From: Aromatoleum bremense
GTDB taxonomy: Bacteria; Pseudomonadota; Gammaproteobacteria; Burkholderiales; Rhodocyclaceae
Reading direction: 5' to 3'
Assembly: GCF_017894365.1 (NCBI RefSeq)
Contig: NZ_CP059467.1
Location: forward strand, 310,001 to 374,000
DNA: 64,000 nucleotides
Shown: in pieces, positions 26,262-36,264 of the stretch
How positions within the stretch are numbered: position 1 is the stretch's first letter
How the letters are laid out: each line of letters starts with the position of its first letter
Notes under the pieces: model-generated
Databases searched by the model: none
Told to the model about the DNA's origin: nothing
Seen by the model: only the letters and a program-made list of their open reading frames with translations
Program-made: the position numbers and the translations under genes

Positions 26262-27235
26262 CGCGCGACCGGCTCAATCCCGTCGCCCAACCTCTGGACT
26301 GCCCGCAGAGGAACCTCGCCGAGCGTCGTGACCAGGTGGCCGGCGACGACGCGCTTGTACGTGTTTATCGCACCGCTCGGTGCCAGCGGCCCCGCACTGT
26401 TGACGGCACCATCCGGGGCCAGCGGTTCGATGAACACCGAGATTGCGGCAAGGCCGTCACTGAATACGAAATGGAGAACTTCGGCGCGGTCACGCCCTAT
26501 CGGACGTCGCACGATCGACATCATCGAGTACCCGGGCAGCGGCGTGGTCAACACCCAGCCGCTCTCTTCCTTTCCCACCTCGACCCCATGGGCACGGACG
26601 ACGCGCCATCGGTCGTCCTTGACATAGCGCGGCTTGAAGGCCTCGGTCGCAATCTCGCCGCCGATCTTCACATCGCCGAAAGTGAACTGCTCGATGATCT
26701 CGCCACGCTCGTCGATCGTGCGAGCCTTGAGCAACAGGCCGGACTGGACTTCGGCCCACAACAGATGGCCGTATCGCAGGTCGTCCTTGGGCTCCAGGAT
26801 GATGAGCTGCGCGTCGAGCCCGGCCACGCGGCTCGATTCGCCCTTGCGGATGCGGTAATTCTCGGTGAGGCTCCCGAACGATGCCGGAAGTCGTGCGGGA
26901 AACGCGCGCTGGCCGCCCGGCTGGTCGATTATGACGATCTTCTGGTCCGGCAGGACGCATCGCACTTCGCTGTTGGTCCGGATCACCTCGCGAGGGCTTC
27001 CGTCGAGTACCTCGAGCCGCTCGTGTTCCGTCCCACCCGCGTCGACCATGTGTGAGATCCGGGAGGTTTCGAAATTCTTGCCCGACTGATAGATGAAGGT
27101 TCCCGAGTAGGTCAAGCGTTGTCCTGCAGTGGCGATGCGCCCCAGCCAGGATACGGGGTCGCTCGGTGCCTGCGCCAGAACCTGAGTCTGGGCGAACAGC
27201 AGGCACAGACCCAACGCAGCGGCAAAACCTCTCAT
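26258..27235 (-). CDS. rseB: sigma-E regulatory protein RseB/MucB
   Basis: A periplasmic protein that binds the anti-sigma factor RseA and shields it from proteolysis until envelope stress. The 325 residues start with a signal peptide (MRGFAAALGLCLLFAQTQV, cleavage after VLA). The N-terminal lipoprotein-carrier-like domain contains RLTYSGTFIYQSG and is followed by the C-terminal MucB/RseB domain. The start is chosen at the ATGA overlap with rseA. Confidence 0.95.
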   Translation of the reverse strand: MRGFAAALGLCLLFAQTQVLAQAPSDPVSWLGRIATAGQRLTYSGTFIYQSGKNFETSRISHMVDAGGTEHERLEVLDGSPREVIRTNSEVRCVLPDQKIVIIDQPGGQRAFPARLPASFGSLTENYRIRKGESSRVAGLDAQLIILEPKDDLRYGHLLWAEVQSGLLLKARTIDERGEIIEQFTFGDVKIGGEIATEAFKPRYVKDDRWRVVRAHGVEVGKEESGWVLTTPLPGYSMMSIVRRPIGRDRAEVLHFVFSDGLAAISVFIEPLAPDGAVNSAGPLAPSGAINTYKRVVAGHLVTTLGEVPLRAVQRLGDGIEPVAR

Positions 27236-27795
27236 CGATTGACGTCCTGTCTCACATCCGAAACTGTCCGGACGTGCTGGATGACGCCCGAAAGCGGTCC
27301 GCCGGAGGTCATTGCCTGATGCGCGAAGAGATATTCGCGGTGGCGGTCGACCTGGGGTGAGGTGGTCATGGTCCCCACCGGGACGGAAACGTTTTCCACT
27401 GTCTGAAGGCCATTGACGGCGCTCGCTGTGCGGACGTCTCCTTCGGGCCCGGCATATAGTGTGTGCGCGACCCACCCGACAGCGGCGACGCCCATGATCG
27501 ACGCCGCAAGCGGCATCAGGGATCGTCGCGCCCGAGGCCGTGCGCCCCCCGGCTGCCCGCTGGCGGAGCCGGAAGCGGGAGGAGCAAGCACCGTGGGCTC
27601 CGCTTCGATGCCGGCCATCACCCGGGCGACCAGACCAGGAGAAGTGTCCCGGGCCCCGCGCAGGACGTCTCCTATGGTGCAGTATGTTTCCCAGTCGGAG
27701 CGCAAAGACCGATCTCGACGGATCGAGTCAAACACCGGGCCCATCGCCTGTTCGTCCAGATCGCCATCCAGCAGTGCCGACAGTTTGTCCTTCAT
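27232..27795 (-). CDS. rseA: anti-sigma-E factor RseA/MucA
   Basis: A membrane anti-sigma factor that holds sigma-E inactive. The 187 residues have an N-terminal anti-sigma domain (MKDKLSALLDGDLDE to about 60), a Pro/Ala-rich linker, one transmembrane helix (about 93-113) and a periplasmic tail for RseB binding. The ATG at 27795 follows AGGTGG; a GTG nine bases upstream abuts the rpoE stop and is less likely. The periplasmic region offers sites for DegS/RseP-type cleavage, known for the family but not visible as a motif. Confidence 0.93.
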   Translation of the reverse strand: MKDKLSALLDGDLDEQAMGPVFDSIRRDRSLRSDWETYCTIGDVLRGARDTSPGLVARVMAGIEAEPTVLAPPASGSASGQPGGARPRARRSLMPLAASIMGVAAVGWVAHTLYAGPEGDVRTASAVNGLQTVENVSVPVGTMTTSPQVDRHREYLFAHQAMTSGGPLSGVIQHVRTVSDVRQDVNR

Positions 27796-27804
27796 GAGTA
27801 CCAC

Positions 27805-28404
27805 CTACCAACGTTTGTCAGGAGCCGTATCCAGCAGCGGCCGCAGTCGTTCAGCAATTGCCTCGCGCGCCCGGAAAATCCGGGACCGGACCGTCCCGAT
27901 GGGACAATCCATGATGCTCGCGATCTCTTCGTAGCTAAGGCCTTCCAGTTCTCTCAGCATGATCGCGGTGCGCAATTCTTCGGGCAGCGCCTCCATGGCC
28001 TCATCCACCGTTTGCCCGATCTGGCGCGTCATCATCAGCCTTTCGGGCGTATTGATGTCGCGCAAGTTGTCGCCTTCCTCGAAGGTTTCCGCCTCTTCCG
28101 AATCGAACCCGGTCGATGTCGGTGCACGACGGCTCTGGGATACCAGGTAGTTCTTAGCGGTGTTGATTCCGATCCGGTAAAGCCAAGTGTAAAAAGCACT
28201 GTCGCCCCTGAAAGAACCCAAGGCACGGTAAGCCTTGATGAACGTCTCCTGGGCGACGTCCTCTACCTCGGCAGAATCGCGAATCAACCGCGAAAGCAGC
28301 CTATGCAACTTGCGTTGGTATTTTGTTACCAGCAAGCCGAAGGCTTGCTTGTCGCCGCGCTGAACGCGTTCGACAAGCTGCTGATCAATTTCGCGATCGC
28401 TCAT
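27805..28404 (-). CDS. rpoE: RNA polymerase sigma-E factor
   Basis: An ECF sigma factor for the envelope-stress response. The 199 residues show region 2 (YQRKLHRLLSRLIRDSAEVEDVAQETF) and region 4 (LSYEEIASIMDCPIGTVRSR) in the usual spacing. It heads an operon with rseA-rseB-rseC-mucD and the thioredoxin-like gene. Two promoter-like elements lie upstream: a sigma-70 promoter at 28443-28471 and a sigma-E-like one at 28488-28515, consistent with autoregulation. Confidence 0.97.
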   Translation of the reverse strand: MSDREIDQQLVERVQRGDKQAFGLLVTKYQRKLHRLLSRLIRDSAEVEDVAQETFIKAYRALGSFRGDSAFYTWLYRIGINTAKNYLVSQSRRAPTSTGFDSEEAETFEEGDNLRDINTPERLMMTRQIGQTVDEAMEALPEELRTAIMLRELEGLSYEEIASIMDCPIGTVRSRIFRAREAIAERLRPLLDTAPDKRW

Positions 28405-28442
28405 GAGCGGGTCGTTTCTCTAGGTTGGGCAAAATCCGCGCC

Positions 28443-28471
28443 AGTATAACGACCGCCCATGAGTCCGGCAA
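28443..28471 (-). promoter_or_regulatory. sigma-70 promoter of rpoE
   Basis: Minus strand: TTGCCG (28466-28471), a 17-bp spacer and TATACT (28443-28448). It would give an untranslated leader of about 30 nt before rpoE. Confidence 0.7.
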
Positions 28472-28487
28472 AGCCGAAGCTATTGCA

Positions 28488-28515
28488 ACAGACACAGCCT
28501 TCCAGGAATAGTTCA
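28488..28515 (-). promoter_or_regulatory. sigma-E-type promoter candidate of rpoE
   Basis: Minus strand: TGAACTA (28509-28515), 16 bp, TCTGT (28488-28492), compared with the sigma-E consensus GGAACTT-N16-TCTGA. Sigma-E operons are usually autoregulated, which supports the match, but each box has one or two mismatches. Confidence 0.5.
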
Positions 28516-28614
28516 GACGGCAAAGGGGTCTTGTGATTCCGGCGAATCCAATGTATGCGTGGACTCCGGCCCTTCCCTGCGGCGTGCTATATTCCGGCGC
28601 GCGACCGACCCTGG

Positions 28615-30210
28615 ATGCTCACGACCTTGTCAATACAATACGACGTACTCATTCTTGGCAGTGGCGCCGCTGGCCAATCGCTGGCGTTGCGCCTTGCGGA
28701 CCATCTGCGCGTTGCGCTGGTGACCAAACGTTCCATCGCGGATAGCGCGAGTTCCTGGGCGCAGGGCGGCATTGCAGCGGTACTTGACGCCACCGACAGC
28801 ATCGAAGCCCATATACAGGACACCTTCACGGCGGGCGCGGGCCTTTGCGACCCGGCGGCGACCCGCTTTGTCGTGGAGCACGGTAAGGCTGCGATCGAAT
28901 GGCTCATACGCCGGGGCGTTCCCTTCACCCGGGAGGACCAGTCCGCGATCGGATACCACCTGACGCGTGAGGGCGGGCACTCCCATCGCCGCATCATCCA
29001 CGCAGCCGATGCCACCGGGGCCGCCGTCCAGGCCACGCTCACCGAGCGCGTCTGCGCGCATCCGAACATCCACATTCTCGAGAACCACATCGCGATCGAC
29101 CTGATCCTCGGCGAGAAGGTCGGACGCAGTGGCGAAGGCTGCCTCGGGGCCTACGTGCTCGACATCGCCGATGGACGCGTGATCACGATCGCGGCGCGCA
29201 GCACCGTGCTCGCAACCGGAGGCGCCGGCAAGGCCTACCTCTACACGACGAATCCGGACGTCGCCACCGGCGACGGGATCGCGATGGCCTGGCGCGCCGG
29301 TTGTCGCGTCGCGAACCTCGAGTTCATCCAGTTTCATCCGACCTGCCTCTATCATCCCCAAGCCAAGTCGTTCCTGATTTCCGAGGCCGTTCGAGGCGAA
29401 GGCGGCGTCCTGAGACTCCCCGATGGCACACGCTTCATGCCGGAGCACGACCCGCGGGCGGAGCTTGCCCCGCGCGACGTCGTGGCCCGCGCAATCGACT
29501 TCGAGATGAAGAAACGCGGCCTCGACTGCGTCTATCTCGATATCAGCCACAAGCCGGCCGACTGGCTGCGGGAACATTTCCCGAATATCCACGCGCGCTG
29601 CCTCGAACTCGGCATCGACATGACGCGCGAAGGCATTCCCGTCGTCCCGGCGGCCCATTACACCTGCGGCGGCGTCGTCACAGACCTGGCCGCTCGTACC
29701 GACGTAGCCGGCCTCTATTGCGTCGGTGAGTCGGCGTGCACCGGCCTGCATGGCGCGAACCGGCTTGCGAGCAACTCGCTGCTCGAATGCCTGGTATTCG
29801 GGGAAGCGGCCGCGAAAGACATCCAGGCGCGCCCCCGCGACCCGATTCCTGCGCTGCCCGAGTGGGACGAGAGCCGGGTGACCGATGCCGACGAAGAGGT
29901 CGTGATCGCCCACAACTGGGCAGAACTGCGGCGAGCGATGTGGGACTACGTCGGCATCGTCAGGACAACGAAGCGCCTGCAGCGCGCTCAGCACCGGATC
30001 CGCCTGCTGACGAGCGAGATCAATGAGTTCTACTCGAACTTCCGCGTGACCAACGATCTCATCGAACTGCGCAATCTGGTCGTCACTTCCGATCTCATCG
30101 TGCGTTGCGCGCTCGAGCGCAAGGAAAGCCGCGGCCTGCACTTCTCGCGCGACTATCCGGGACTGCTCGACGAGGCTCTCCCGACGATCCTGCAGCCCCG
30201 AAAAACCTGA
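28615..30210 (+). CDS. nadB: L-aspartate oxidase
   Basis: FAD enzyme that oxidises aspartate to iminoaspartate for NAD synthesis with NadA. The 531 residues match the family. The FAD motif LGSGAAGQS lies near the N-terminus, followed by [20 protein letters not shown], the HPTCLY active-site region and [12 protein letters not shown]. The C-terminal helical domain carries RTTKRLQ. The ATG at 28615 gives the standard N-terminus. The gene is divergent from rpoE, a common arrangement in proteobacteria. Confidence 0.97.
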   Translation: MLTTLSIQYDVLILGSGAAGQSLALRLADHLRVALVTKRSIADSASSWAQGGIAAVLDATDSIEAHIQDTFTAGAGLCDPAATRFVVEHGKAAIEWLIRRGVPFTREDQSAIGYHLTREGGHSHRRIIHAADATGAAVQATLTERVCAHPNIHILENHIAIDLILGEKVGRSGEGCLGAYVLDIADGRVITIAARSTVLATGGAGKAYLYTTNPDVATGDGIAMAWRAGCRVANLEFIQFHPTCLYHPQAKSFLISEAVRGEGGVLRLPDGTRFMPEHDPRAELAPRDVVARAIDFEMKKRGLDCVYLDISHKPADWLREHFPNIHARCLELGIDMTREGIPVVPAAHYTCGGVVTDLAARTDVAGLYCVGESACTGLHGANRLASNSLLECLVFGEAAAKDIQARPRDPIPALPEWDESRVTDADEEVVIAHNWAELRRAMWDYVGIVRTTKRLQRAQHRIRLLTSEINEFYSNFRVTNDLIELRNLVVTSDLIVRCALERKESRGLHFSRDYPGLLDEALPTILQPRKT

Positions 30211-30212
30211 TT

Positions 30213-30683
30213 CTACGGTTTCCCGCCCGGGTTTTCGCGCACCCCCACCTCTTCCCGGGCGGCACGAACCTTCTGCCGCAACCAGATGCGCAGCGCCCGC
30301 CACTGTCCACCGGGCAGGTTACCGGGTAGCAGCATGATCGACCCGCGACAGCGCGTACCGGCACCCTCCGCCTCGTCGCGTCGCCACTGCAGCCACGCCG
30401 CCCATCCAAAATCGGTGCACCCCGTCTCCGGTAGCAGCGTCGCGACTTCGCTGCCGTCGCGAAGCGTTCCATCATTCTCAAGGGTCAGAACTCGCCCCGC
30501 CTTGCTCCACTCGACGCGCAGGCCGGCGAAGAGCGATACGGCGAGCACGAAAAGAACAGGATAGAGAGCCAGCCCGGAAAGCGACGAACGCAGAAATGCG
30601 ATCGCCGCGATCGTGTGGATCGCGGCGATCATAATCAGTGCCTGCCGGGATGGCCTGAGCGGCAGTTCGAGCGGATAGCGCAT
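30213..30683 (-). CDS. YgfX-like small membrane protein
   Basis: A 156-residue protein with two N-terminal transmembrane segments (about 13-31 and 36-53) and a soluble C-terminal part ending near LLPGNLPGGQWRALRIWLRQ, the pattern of the YgfX family (linked in E. coli to the SdhE flavinylation factor). The assignment is by pattern only and no sdhE-like gene is adjacent. It is convergent with nadB, with two bases between the stops. Confidence 0.7.
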   Translation of the reverse strand: MRYPLELPLRPSRQALIMIAAIHTIAAIAFLRSSLSGLALYPVLFVLAVSLFAGLRVEWSKAGRVLTLENDGTLRDGSEVATLLPETGCTDFGWAAWLQWRRDEAEGAGTRCRGSIMLLPGNLPGGQWRALRIWLRQKVRAAREEVGVRENPGGKP

Positions 30684-30704
30684 GCGGAGCGCTATCCCGC
30701 CCGT

Positions 30705-31943
30705 TCAGATGCGACGAAACGCCAGCGTGCCGTTCGTGCCCCCGAACCCGAACGAATTCGAAAGCGCCGCCCGGATCTCCATCGGACGCGCCTTGTTCGC
30801 GACGTAATCAAGATCGCACCGCTCGTCCTGCTCGAAAATGTTGATCGTCGGCGGAGCGATCTGGTTGTGCAGGGCCAGCGCGGTGAACACCGCTTCCACA
30901 CCTCCCGCGGCCCCGAGCAGATGACCGGTCATCGACTTGGTGGAGTTCACCGCGATCGACTTTGCCCGATCGCCGAAACAGCGCTTTACCGCGGTCGTCT
31001 CGGCCACGTCTCCAAGCGGCGTCGAAGTGCCGTGGGCGTTGACGTAGTCGATCTCCTCGACCGTCATGCGGGCATCGCGCATCGCGTTCGCCATGCAGCG
31101 CGCGGCGCCGTCGCCGTCCTCGGCCGGTGCCGTCATGTGATAAGCATCGGCGCTCATGCCGTAGCCGGATATTTCCGCGTAGATACGGGCGCCCCGCGCC
31201 TTTGCGTGCTCGTACTCTTCGAGGACCAGCACGCCGGCGCCTTCGCCGAGCACGAAACCGTCGCGCCCCTTGTCCCACGGACGGCTGGCAGTAAGCGGAT
31301 CATCGTTGCGCGTCGACAACGCCTTCGCCGAGGCAAAGCCGCCGACGGCGAGCGGAGTGACGGTGGATTCGGCGCCGCCGGCCACCATCACATCGACATC
31401 CCCGTACTGGATGAGGCGGGCTGCCTCGCCGATGCAGTGCGTCGCCGTGGTACATGCGGTGACCATCGCCAGGCACGGGCCCTTCAGTCCGAGCATGATC
31501 GACAGGTTGCCGGCGATCATGTTGATGATCGTGCCGGGAATGAAGAACGGGGAAATCTTGCGTGCCCCGCCCTTGAGGAAATCGTCGTGGGTCGCTTCGA
31601 TCATCGGCAGACCGCCGATCCCCGATCCGATGTTGACCCCTATGCGTTCCGCATTGGAGGCGGTAACGTCCAGTCCGGCATCCCTGAACGCCTGGATGCC
31701 CGCTGCCAGGCCGTAGTGAATGAAAATATCCATGCGGCGCGCCTCCTTGGGAGAAAGGTAGGCGCCGATGTCGAAACCCCTCACCTCGCCGGCAATCCTG
31801 ACCGGGAAGCTGGAGGCATCGAAACGCGTGATTTCGCCGATGCCGGAGCGGCCGTTGACAATGTTGTCCCAGGCCTCCGGAACGGTATTACCGACCGGCG
31901 AGATGATCCCGAGACCGGTAATGACGACTCTGCGACGGGTCAA
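30705..31943 (-). CDS. fabF: 3-oxoacyl-[acyl-carrier-protein] synthase II
   Basis: Elongating condensing enzyme of type II fatty acid synthesis. The 412 residues form a KAS fold with the triad Cys164 (VTACTTATH), His304 (NAHGTSTP) and His341 ([11 protein letters not shown]). It is the last gene of the plsX-fabH-fabD-fabG-acpP-fabF cluster and lies 21 bp downstream of acpP. Confidence 0.98.
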   Translation of the reverse strand: MTRRRVVITGLGIISPVGNTVPEAWDNIVNGRSGIGEITRFDASSFPVRIAGEVRGFDIGAYLSPKEARRMDIFIHYGLAAGIQAFRDAGLDVTASNAERIGVNIGSGIGGLPMIEATHDDFLKGGARKISPFFIPGTIINMIAGNLSIMLGLKGPCLAMVTACTTATHCIGEAARLIQYGDVDVMVAGGAESTVTPLAVGGFASAKALSTRNDDPLTASRPWDKGRDGFVLGEGAGVLVLEEYEHAKARGARIYAEISGYGMSADAYHMTAPAEDGDGAARCMANAMRDARMTVEEIDYVNAHGTSTPLGDVAETTAVKRCFGDRAKSIAVNSTKSMTGHLLGAAGGVEAVFTALALHNQIAPPTINIFEQDERCDLDYVANKARPMEIRAALSNSFGFGGTNGTLAFRRI

Positions 31944-31964
31944 TGTTCGCTCCGGTAATCAGAT

Positions 31965-32204
31965 TTATTTCTTCAGATGAGCGGTGACGTAGTCAATCGC
32001 CTGCTGAACCGTGGTGATCTTCTCGGCCTCTTCGTCCGGGATTTCGCACTCGAATTCTTCTTCCAGCGCCATGACCAGTTCGACGGTGTCCAGCGAATCC
32101 GCGCCCAGATCGTCGACAAAAGACGACTCGGTCTTGATCTCCGATTCGTTCACGCCCAACTGCTCGGCGACAATCTTCTTGACGCGCTGTTCGATGTTCT
32201 CCAT
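31965..32204 (-). CDS. acpP: acyl carrier protein
   Basis: A 79-residue acidic four-helix carrier for acyl chains. Ser37 in [12 protein letters not shown] receives phosphopantetheine from AcpS (encoded at 17575). The start [10 protein letters not shown] follows AAGGAG; a longer in-frame N-terminus has no ribosome-binding site. An extended -10 promoter candidate lies in the 91-bp gap to fabG, which would allow the high expression usual for acpP. Confidence 0.98.
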   Translation of the reverse strand: MENIEQRVKKIVAEQLGVNESEIKTESSFVDDLGADSLDTVELVMALEEEFECEIPDEEAEKITTVQQAIDYVTAHLKK

Positions 32205-32254
32205 GAACAAACTCCTTCCCTGAATGATCCAGATATGAATAAAAAAGCCGGCGT

Positions 32255-32263
32255 ATTCTACCA
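32255..32263 (-). promoter_or_regulatory. extended -10 promoter candidate of acpP
   Basis: Minus strand TGG-TAGAAT, an extended -10 element about 50 bp before the acpP start. No convincing -35 box is seen. Confidence 0.4.
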
Positions 32264-32295
32264 AAAAGGATGGCAACCGCTATCGCGGCCGGCGC

Positions 32296-33054
32296 TCACG
32301 ACATGTACATACCACCATTCACGTGCAGGGTCGTCCCGGTCACGTAAGCAGCGGCGGGTGAAGCAAGGAAGGCGACCGCCGCGGCGATCTCCTCCGGTCG
32401 GCCAAGACGACCGAGCGCGATGTTGCCCAGCAGCGCATCGCGCGCGGCCTCGGGCAGTGCGCGGGTCATGTCGGTGTCGATGAATCCGGGTGCAACGCAA
32501 TTGACAGTGATGTTGCGGCTGCCGAGTTCGCGCGCGAGGGCGCGGCTCATGCCGGCTACCCCGGCCTTTGCTGCCGCATAGTTCGCCTGTCCGGGATTGC
32601 CGGCGCTGCCGACCACCGAAGTGATGTTGATGATGCGCCCGCCGCGCGCCTTCATCATCCCGCGCATGACCAGGCGCGACATGCGGAAGACGGACTTGAG
32701 ATTGGTGTCGATCACCGTATCCCATTCGTCGTCCTTCATGCGCAGCGCGAGATTGTCGCGCGTGATGCCCGCATTGTTCACGAGAATGCCGACCGCGCCA
32801 AAACGCTTTTCGATCTCTCCGATCGCTGCCTCGCAGGCAGCGCCGTCGGTCACGTCGAGCGCGAGGCCGCAGCCTTCAACGCCGGCTTCCAGCAGGCTCT
32901 TGCCGATTTCCGCTGCGCCCGCTTCCGAAGTCGCCGTCCCGACGACCGTGGCGCCGAGCCGACCCAGTTCGAGTGCGATGGAGCGGCCGATACCACGTGA
33001 AGCGCCGGTCACCAGCGCCACTGCCCCTTTCAGGGGTGAATTCGTTGCGCTCAT
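32296..33054 (-). CDS. fabG: 3-oxoacyl-[acyl-carrier-protein] reductase
   Basis: NADPH-dependent SDR that reduces beta-ketoacyl-ACP. The 252 residues have TGASRGIG, NNAGITRDN, and the catalytic Ser146, Tyr159 and Lys163 (NYAAAKAG). The C-terminus is YVTGTTLHVNGGMYM, the normal FabG end. It overlaps fabD by four bases. Confidence 0.98.
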   Translation of the reverse strand: MSATNSPLKGAVALVTGASRGIGRSIALELGRLGATVVGTATSEAGAAEIGKSLLEAGVEGCGLALDVTDGAACEAAIGEIEKRFGAVGILVNNAGITRDNLALRMKDDEWDTVIDTNLKSVFRMSRLVMRGMMKARGGRIINITSVVGSAGNPGQANYAAAKAGVAGMSRALARELGSRNITVNCVAPGFIDTDMTRALPEAARDALLGNIALGRLGRPEEIAAAVAFLASPAAAYVTGTTLHVNGGMYMS

Positions 33055-33980
33055 TTCACCGCCGCGATCGAGAGTTCGAGACTGGCGGCGTCGTGAATCG
33101 AGCCCCCCTGCAAGTCACCTGCGATCCGCCTGGTCATCCCCGCGAGCACTTTGCCCGGGCCACATTCGAAGACGTGGCCGATGCCGCGCCGGGAAATTTC
33201 CTGGACGATTTCGATCCAGCGCACCGGCGAGAACGCCTGGCGGACCAGTGCGTCGCGGATTCCAGCGGGCTCATCGCACACCGCGACATCGACGTTGTTC
33301 AGCACCGCGATCTCGGGCCGCGCGATCGTGACCGTCGCGAGGCGCTCGGCCAGCCGCTCGGCTGCCGGCCTCATCAGCGCGCAGTGGAACGGGGCGCTGA
33401 CCGGCAACAACATCGCGCGCTTCGCGCCGCGCCCCTTCGCCGCCTCGATCGCGCGTTCGACCGCACCCTTTGCTCCGGCAATGACGATCTGGCCCGGCGC
33501 GTTCAGGTTCGCCGCTTCGACGACCTCGCCGCGGGACGCCTCGGCGCATGCCTCGCGAACCGCATCGACGTCGAGGCCGAGCAGCGCTGCCATTGCCCCC
33601 TCGCCTGCCGGAACCGCCTCCTGCATCGCTTGCGCACGAAAGCGCACCAGCGGCACGGCATCCTTGAAGCTCAGCGCTCCGGCGGCGACCAGCGCGGAGT
33701 ATTCCCCGAGGCTGTGACCGGCGACGAGCGAGGGCTTCGGCCCGCCGGCAGCCAGCCACGCACGGTACGCGGCGACCCCGGCGGTGAGCATCAGCGGCTG
33801 GGTATTCACCGTCAGCGCGAGCCGTTCTGCCGGCCCCTCGCTCACCATCTGCCACAAATCCTCGCCGAGTGCATCCGACGCTTCGGCAAAGGTGTCGCGA
33901 ATCTCGGCCCGTTCACCGTAGGCCGACATCATGCCGACCGATTGCGACCCTTGTCCCGGAAAAACCAGCGCAAAAACCAT
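33051..33980 (-). CDS. fabD: malonyl-CoA--ACP transacylase
   Basis: Loads malonyl units onto ACP. The 309 residues show the start MVFALVFPGQGSQ, the nucleophile Ser90 in GHSLGEYSAL and His199 in SAPFHCALM. It sits between fabH and fabG with a four-base overlap to fabG. Confidence 0.98.
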   Translation of the reverse strand: MVFALVFPGQGSQSVGMMSAYGERAEIRDTFAEASDALGEDLWQMVSEGPAERLALTVNTQPLMLTAGVAAYRAWLAAGGPKPSLVAGHSLGEYSALVAAGALSFKDAVPLVRFRAQAMQEAVPAGEGAMAALLGLDVDAVREACAEASRGEVVEAANLNAPGQIVIAGAKGAVERAIEAAKGRGAKRAMLLPVSAPFHCALMRPAAERLAERLATVTIARPEIAVLNNVDVAVCDEPAGIRDALVRQAFSPVRWIEIVQEISRRGIGHVFECGPGKVLAGMTRRIAGDLQGGSIHDAASLELSIAAVK

Positions 33981-33995
33981 CGTATCCGTCCTGTA

Positions 33996-34961
33996 TCAGA
34001 ATTGGAGCAGCGCCGCGCCCCAGGTGAAGCCGCCACCTACCCCTTCGATGATGAAGCGGTGCCCCGGCCGGATACGGCCATCGCGGACGGCGAGGTCGAG
34101 CGCCAGCGGAATCGATGCCGCGGAGGTGTTGCCGTGGCGATCGACGGTCGTGATCACTTTGTCCATCGAGACGCCGAGACGGCGCGCAGTCGCCTGCAGG
34201 ATGCGGATATTCGCCTGGTGGGGAATCAGCCAGTCCACCGAGTCGACCGTGACGCCCGCCTGGTCGAGCACTTCCAGCGCGACGTCGCCCAGCGCCCTGA
34301 CCGCGAACTTGAACACGGCCTGGCCGTCCATGCGCAGGAACGGGTCGCCGACGACTTGGCCAGCCGCCACCCCCCCCGGAACGCACAGAATCGGATGATG
34401 GCTTCCGTCGGCGTGCAGCGCGCTCGCCAGGATTCCCGGCGCCTCGGCCGCTTCGAGCACGACCGCGCCGGCGCCGTCACCGAACAGGACGCAGGTGCCG
34501 CGATCGGACCAGTCGAGAATGCGCGAGAACACTTCGGCGCCGACGACCAGCGCGCGCTTGTGGCTGCCGGAGCGGATGAACTTCTCGGCAATCGTCAGCC
34601 CGTAGACGAAACCGCTGCAAACCGCCTGCACGTCGAACGCGGCAGCGCCATTGCGAATGCCGAGCTTCCACTGGAGCAGTGCGGCGGTGCTGGGAAAGAT
34701 GCAGTCGGGGGTGGAGGTCGCGACGATGATCAGGTCGATGTCGTCGGGCCGCACTCCTGCCGCTTCGAGCGCGCGCTCGCTCGCTGTCTTCGCCAGATCG
34801 CTCGACGACATTTCCGCCGCCGCCAGATGCCGAGTGCGGATTCCGGTCCGTTCGATGATCCATTGGTCCGACGTATCGATACCGCGCGCCACCAAGTCAT
34901 CGTTGGTTACCGGCTCGCCCGGCAGAAAGCTGCCAGTTCCGGCGATCCGTGCGTAGATCAT
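33996..34961 (-). CDS. fabH: 3-oxoacyl-[acyl-carrier-protein] synthase III
   Basis: Initiates fatty acid synthesis by condensing acetyl-CoA with malonyl-ACP. The 321 residues contain the triad Cys115 ([10 protein letters not shown]), His248 ([10 protein letters not shown]) and Asn278 (HGNTSAAS). The start overlaps the plsX stop by four bases. Confidence 0.98.
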   Translation of the reverse strand: MIYARIAGTGSFLPGEPVTNDDLVARGIDTSDQWIIERTGIRTRHLAAAEMSSSDLAKTASERALEAAGVRPDDIDLIIVATSTPDCIFPSTAALLQWKLGIRNGAAAFDVQAVCSGFVYGLTIAEKFIRSGSHKRALVVGAEVFSRILDWSDRGTCVLFGDGAGAVVLEAAEAPGILASALHADGSHHPILCVPGGVAAGQVVGDPFLRMDGQAVFKFAVRALGDVALEVLDQAGVTVDSVDWLIPHQANIRILQATARRLGVSMDKVITTVDRHGNTSAASIPLALDLAVRDGRIRPGHRFIIEGVGGGFTWGAALLQF

Positions 34962-35971
34962 GCTGCTACCCCCATAGCCGTCATCCGTTCGGTAATGCGC
35001 TCGATCAAGCGGTTCGATGCCGCCTCGGCGGCGCGGTGGATTGCCTGCTCGAACGCGAACGCATCGGCCGAGCCGTGACTCTTGACGACTACGCCGCGCA
35101 ATCCGAGCAGCGCCGCGCCGTTGTACCGACGGTGATCGACGCGATGCTTGAAGCGCTTGAGCGCCGGCATCGCGATCAGCGCCATCGCCTTGCTGAGCAG
35201 ATTGCGGCTAAATTCTTCGCGCAGAAAAGTCGCCAGCATCTGCGCCAGCCCTTCGGAGGTCTTCAACGCGACGTTGCCGACGAATCCGTCGCACACCACG
35301 ACGTCGGTCGTACCCTTGTAGATGTCGTCACCTTCGACATTGCCGTAGAAGTTCAGACCGCTCGTTTTCAGCAACTCCCCGGCCCGCTTCACCACCTCGT
35401 TGCCCTTGATCGCTTCTTCGCCGATGTTGAGCAGACCAACCGTCGGCCGGTCGAGATGCTCGACGGCCGACACCAGCATTGCGCCCATGATGCCGAACTG
35501 GAGCAGATGCTCGGGCAGGCAGTCGACGTTGGCACCCAGATCGAGGACGTACGTCTGCCCCTTGCGCGTCGGCAAAATGGTGGCGATCGCCGGCCTGTCG
35601 ATTCCCGGCAAGGTTTTCAGCACAAAGCGCGAAATCGCCATCAGCGCGCCGGTGTTGCCAGCCGACACTGCAGCCTGCGCCTCACCCGACTTCACCAAGT
35701 CAATCGCCACGCGCATCGACGAATCCTTCTTCGTGCGCATGGCGATTGCCGGAGGGTCGTCCATGGCGACGACTTCTGACGCGGCGCGGAGCGAAAGCCG
35801 CTCGCCGAATCCGTTCCCGATGGCGGCCATCGCCTGCTCGAGCGCATCTTGGCGCCCGACGAGGATGATGCGGGCTTCGGGATGATTGCGCAGGAACGCT
35901 CGCGCAGCAGGAACGGTCACGGCCGGGCCATGATCGCCACCCATGCAGTCGATCGCAACGGTGACACCCAT
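34958..35971 (-). CDS. plsX: phosphate acyltransferase PlsX
   Basis: Makes acyl-phosphate from acyl-ACP as donor for glycerol-3-phosphate acylation, linking fatty acid and phospholipid synthesis. It is 337 residues from ATG 35971, which gives the family start [16 protein letters not shown]; a TTG eight codons upstream is a less likely start. [12 protein letters not shown] and the [10 protein letters not shown] segment are typical. It lies between rpmF and fabH, the conserved order. Confidence 0.95.
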   Translation of the reverse strand: MGVTVAIDCMGGDHGPAVTVPAARAFLRNHPEARIILVGRQDALEQAMAAIGNGFGERLSLRAASEVVAMDDPPAIAMRTKKDSSMRVAIDLVKSGEAQAAVSAGNTGALMAISRFVLKTLPGIDRPAIATILPTRKGQTYVLDLGANVDCLPEHLLQFGIMGAMLVSAVEHLDRPTVGLLNIGEEAIKGNEVVKRAGELLKTSGLNFYGNVEGDDIYKGTTDVVVCDGFVGNVALKTSEGLAQMLATFLREEFSRNLLSKAMALIAMPALKRFKHRVDHRRYNGAALLGLRGVVVKSHGSADAFAFEQAIHRAAEAASNRLIERITERMTAMGVAA

Positions 35972-36057
35972 CGGCTTCTCGCGTGGCTCGAACAATTGAT
36001 TCGGATGAAAAAACGGCGCAGGCGCACAAGGCGCCGCGCCGTTTCCGGTAACCGGAC

Positions 36058-36237
36058 TTATTCGCCCTTGGTCTTGACGACCTTCTTACCGCGGTACACG
36101 CCGCTCGGGCTGATATGGTGACGCAGATGCACTTCACCGGTGGTCGGCTCGACCGCCAGCGGAGGATCGGTCAGAAAATCGTGCGCACGGTGCATGCCAC
36201 GCTTCGAAGGGGACTTCTTGTTCTGCTGAACAGCCAT
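36058..36237 (-). CDS. rpmF: 50S ribosomal protein L32
   Basis: A 59-residue basic ribosomal protein reading [20 protein letters not shown], with a C-terminus ending KKVVKTKGE. It lacks the zinc-binding cysteines found in some L32 proteins, as usual in this group. It lies 27 bp downstream of the YceD-like gene and upstream of plsX, the conserved yceD-rpmF-plsX order. Confidence 0.97.
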   Translation of the reverse strand: MAVQQNKKSPSKRGMHRAHDFLTDPPLAVEPTTGEVHLRHHISPSGVYRGKKVVKTKGE

Positions 36238-36264
36238 GAAACGCTCCTAATACAAATATCGCGC

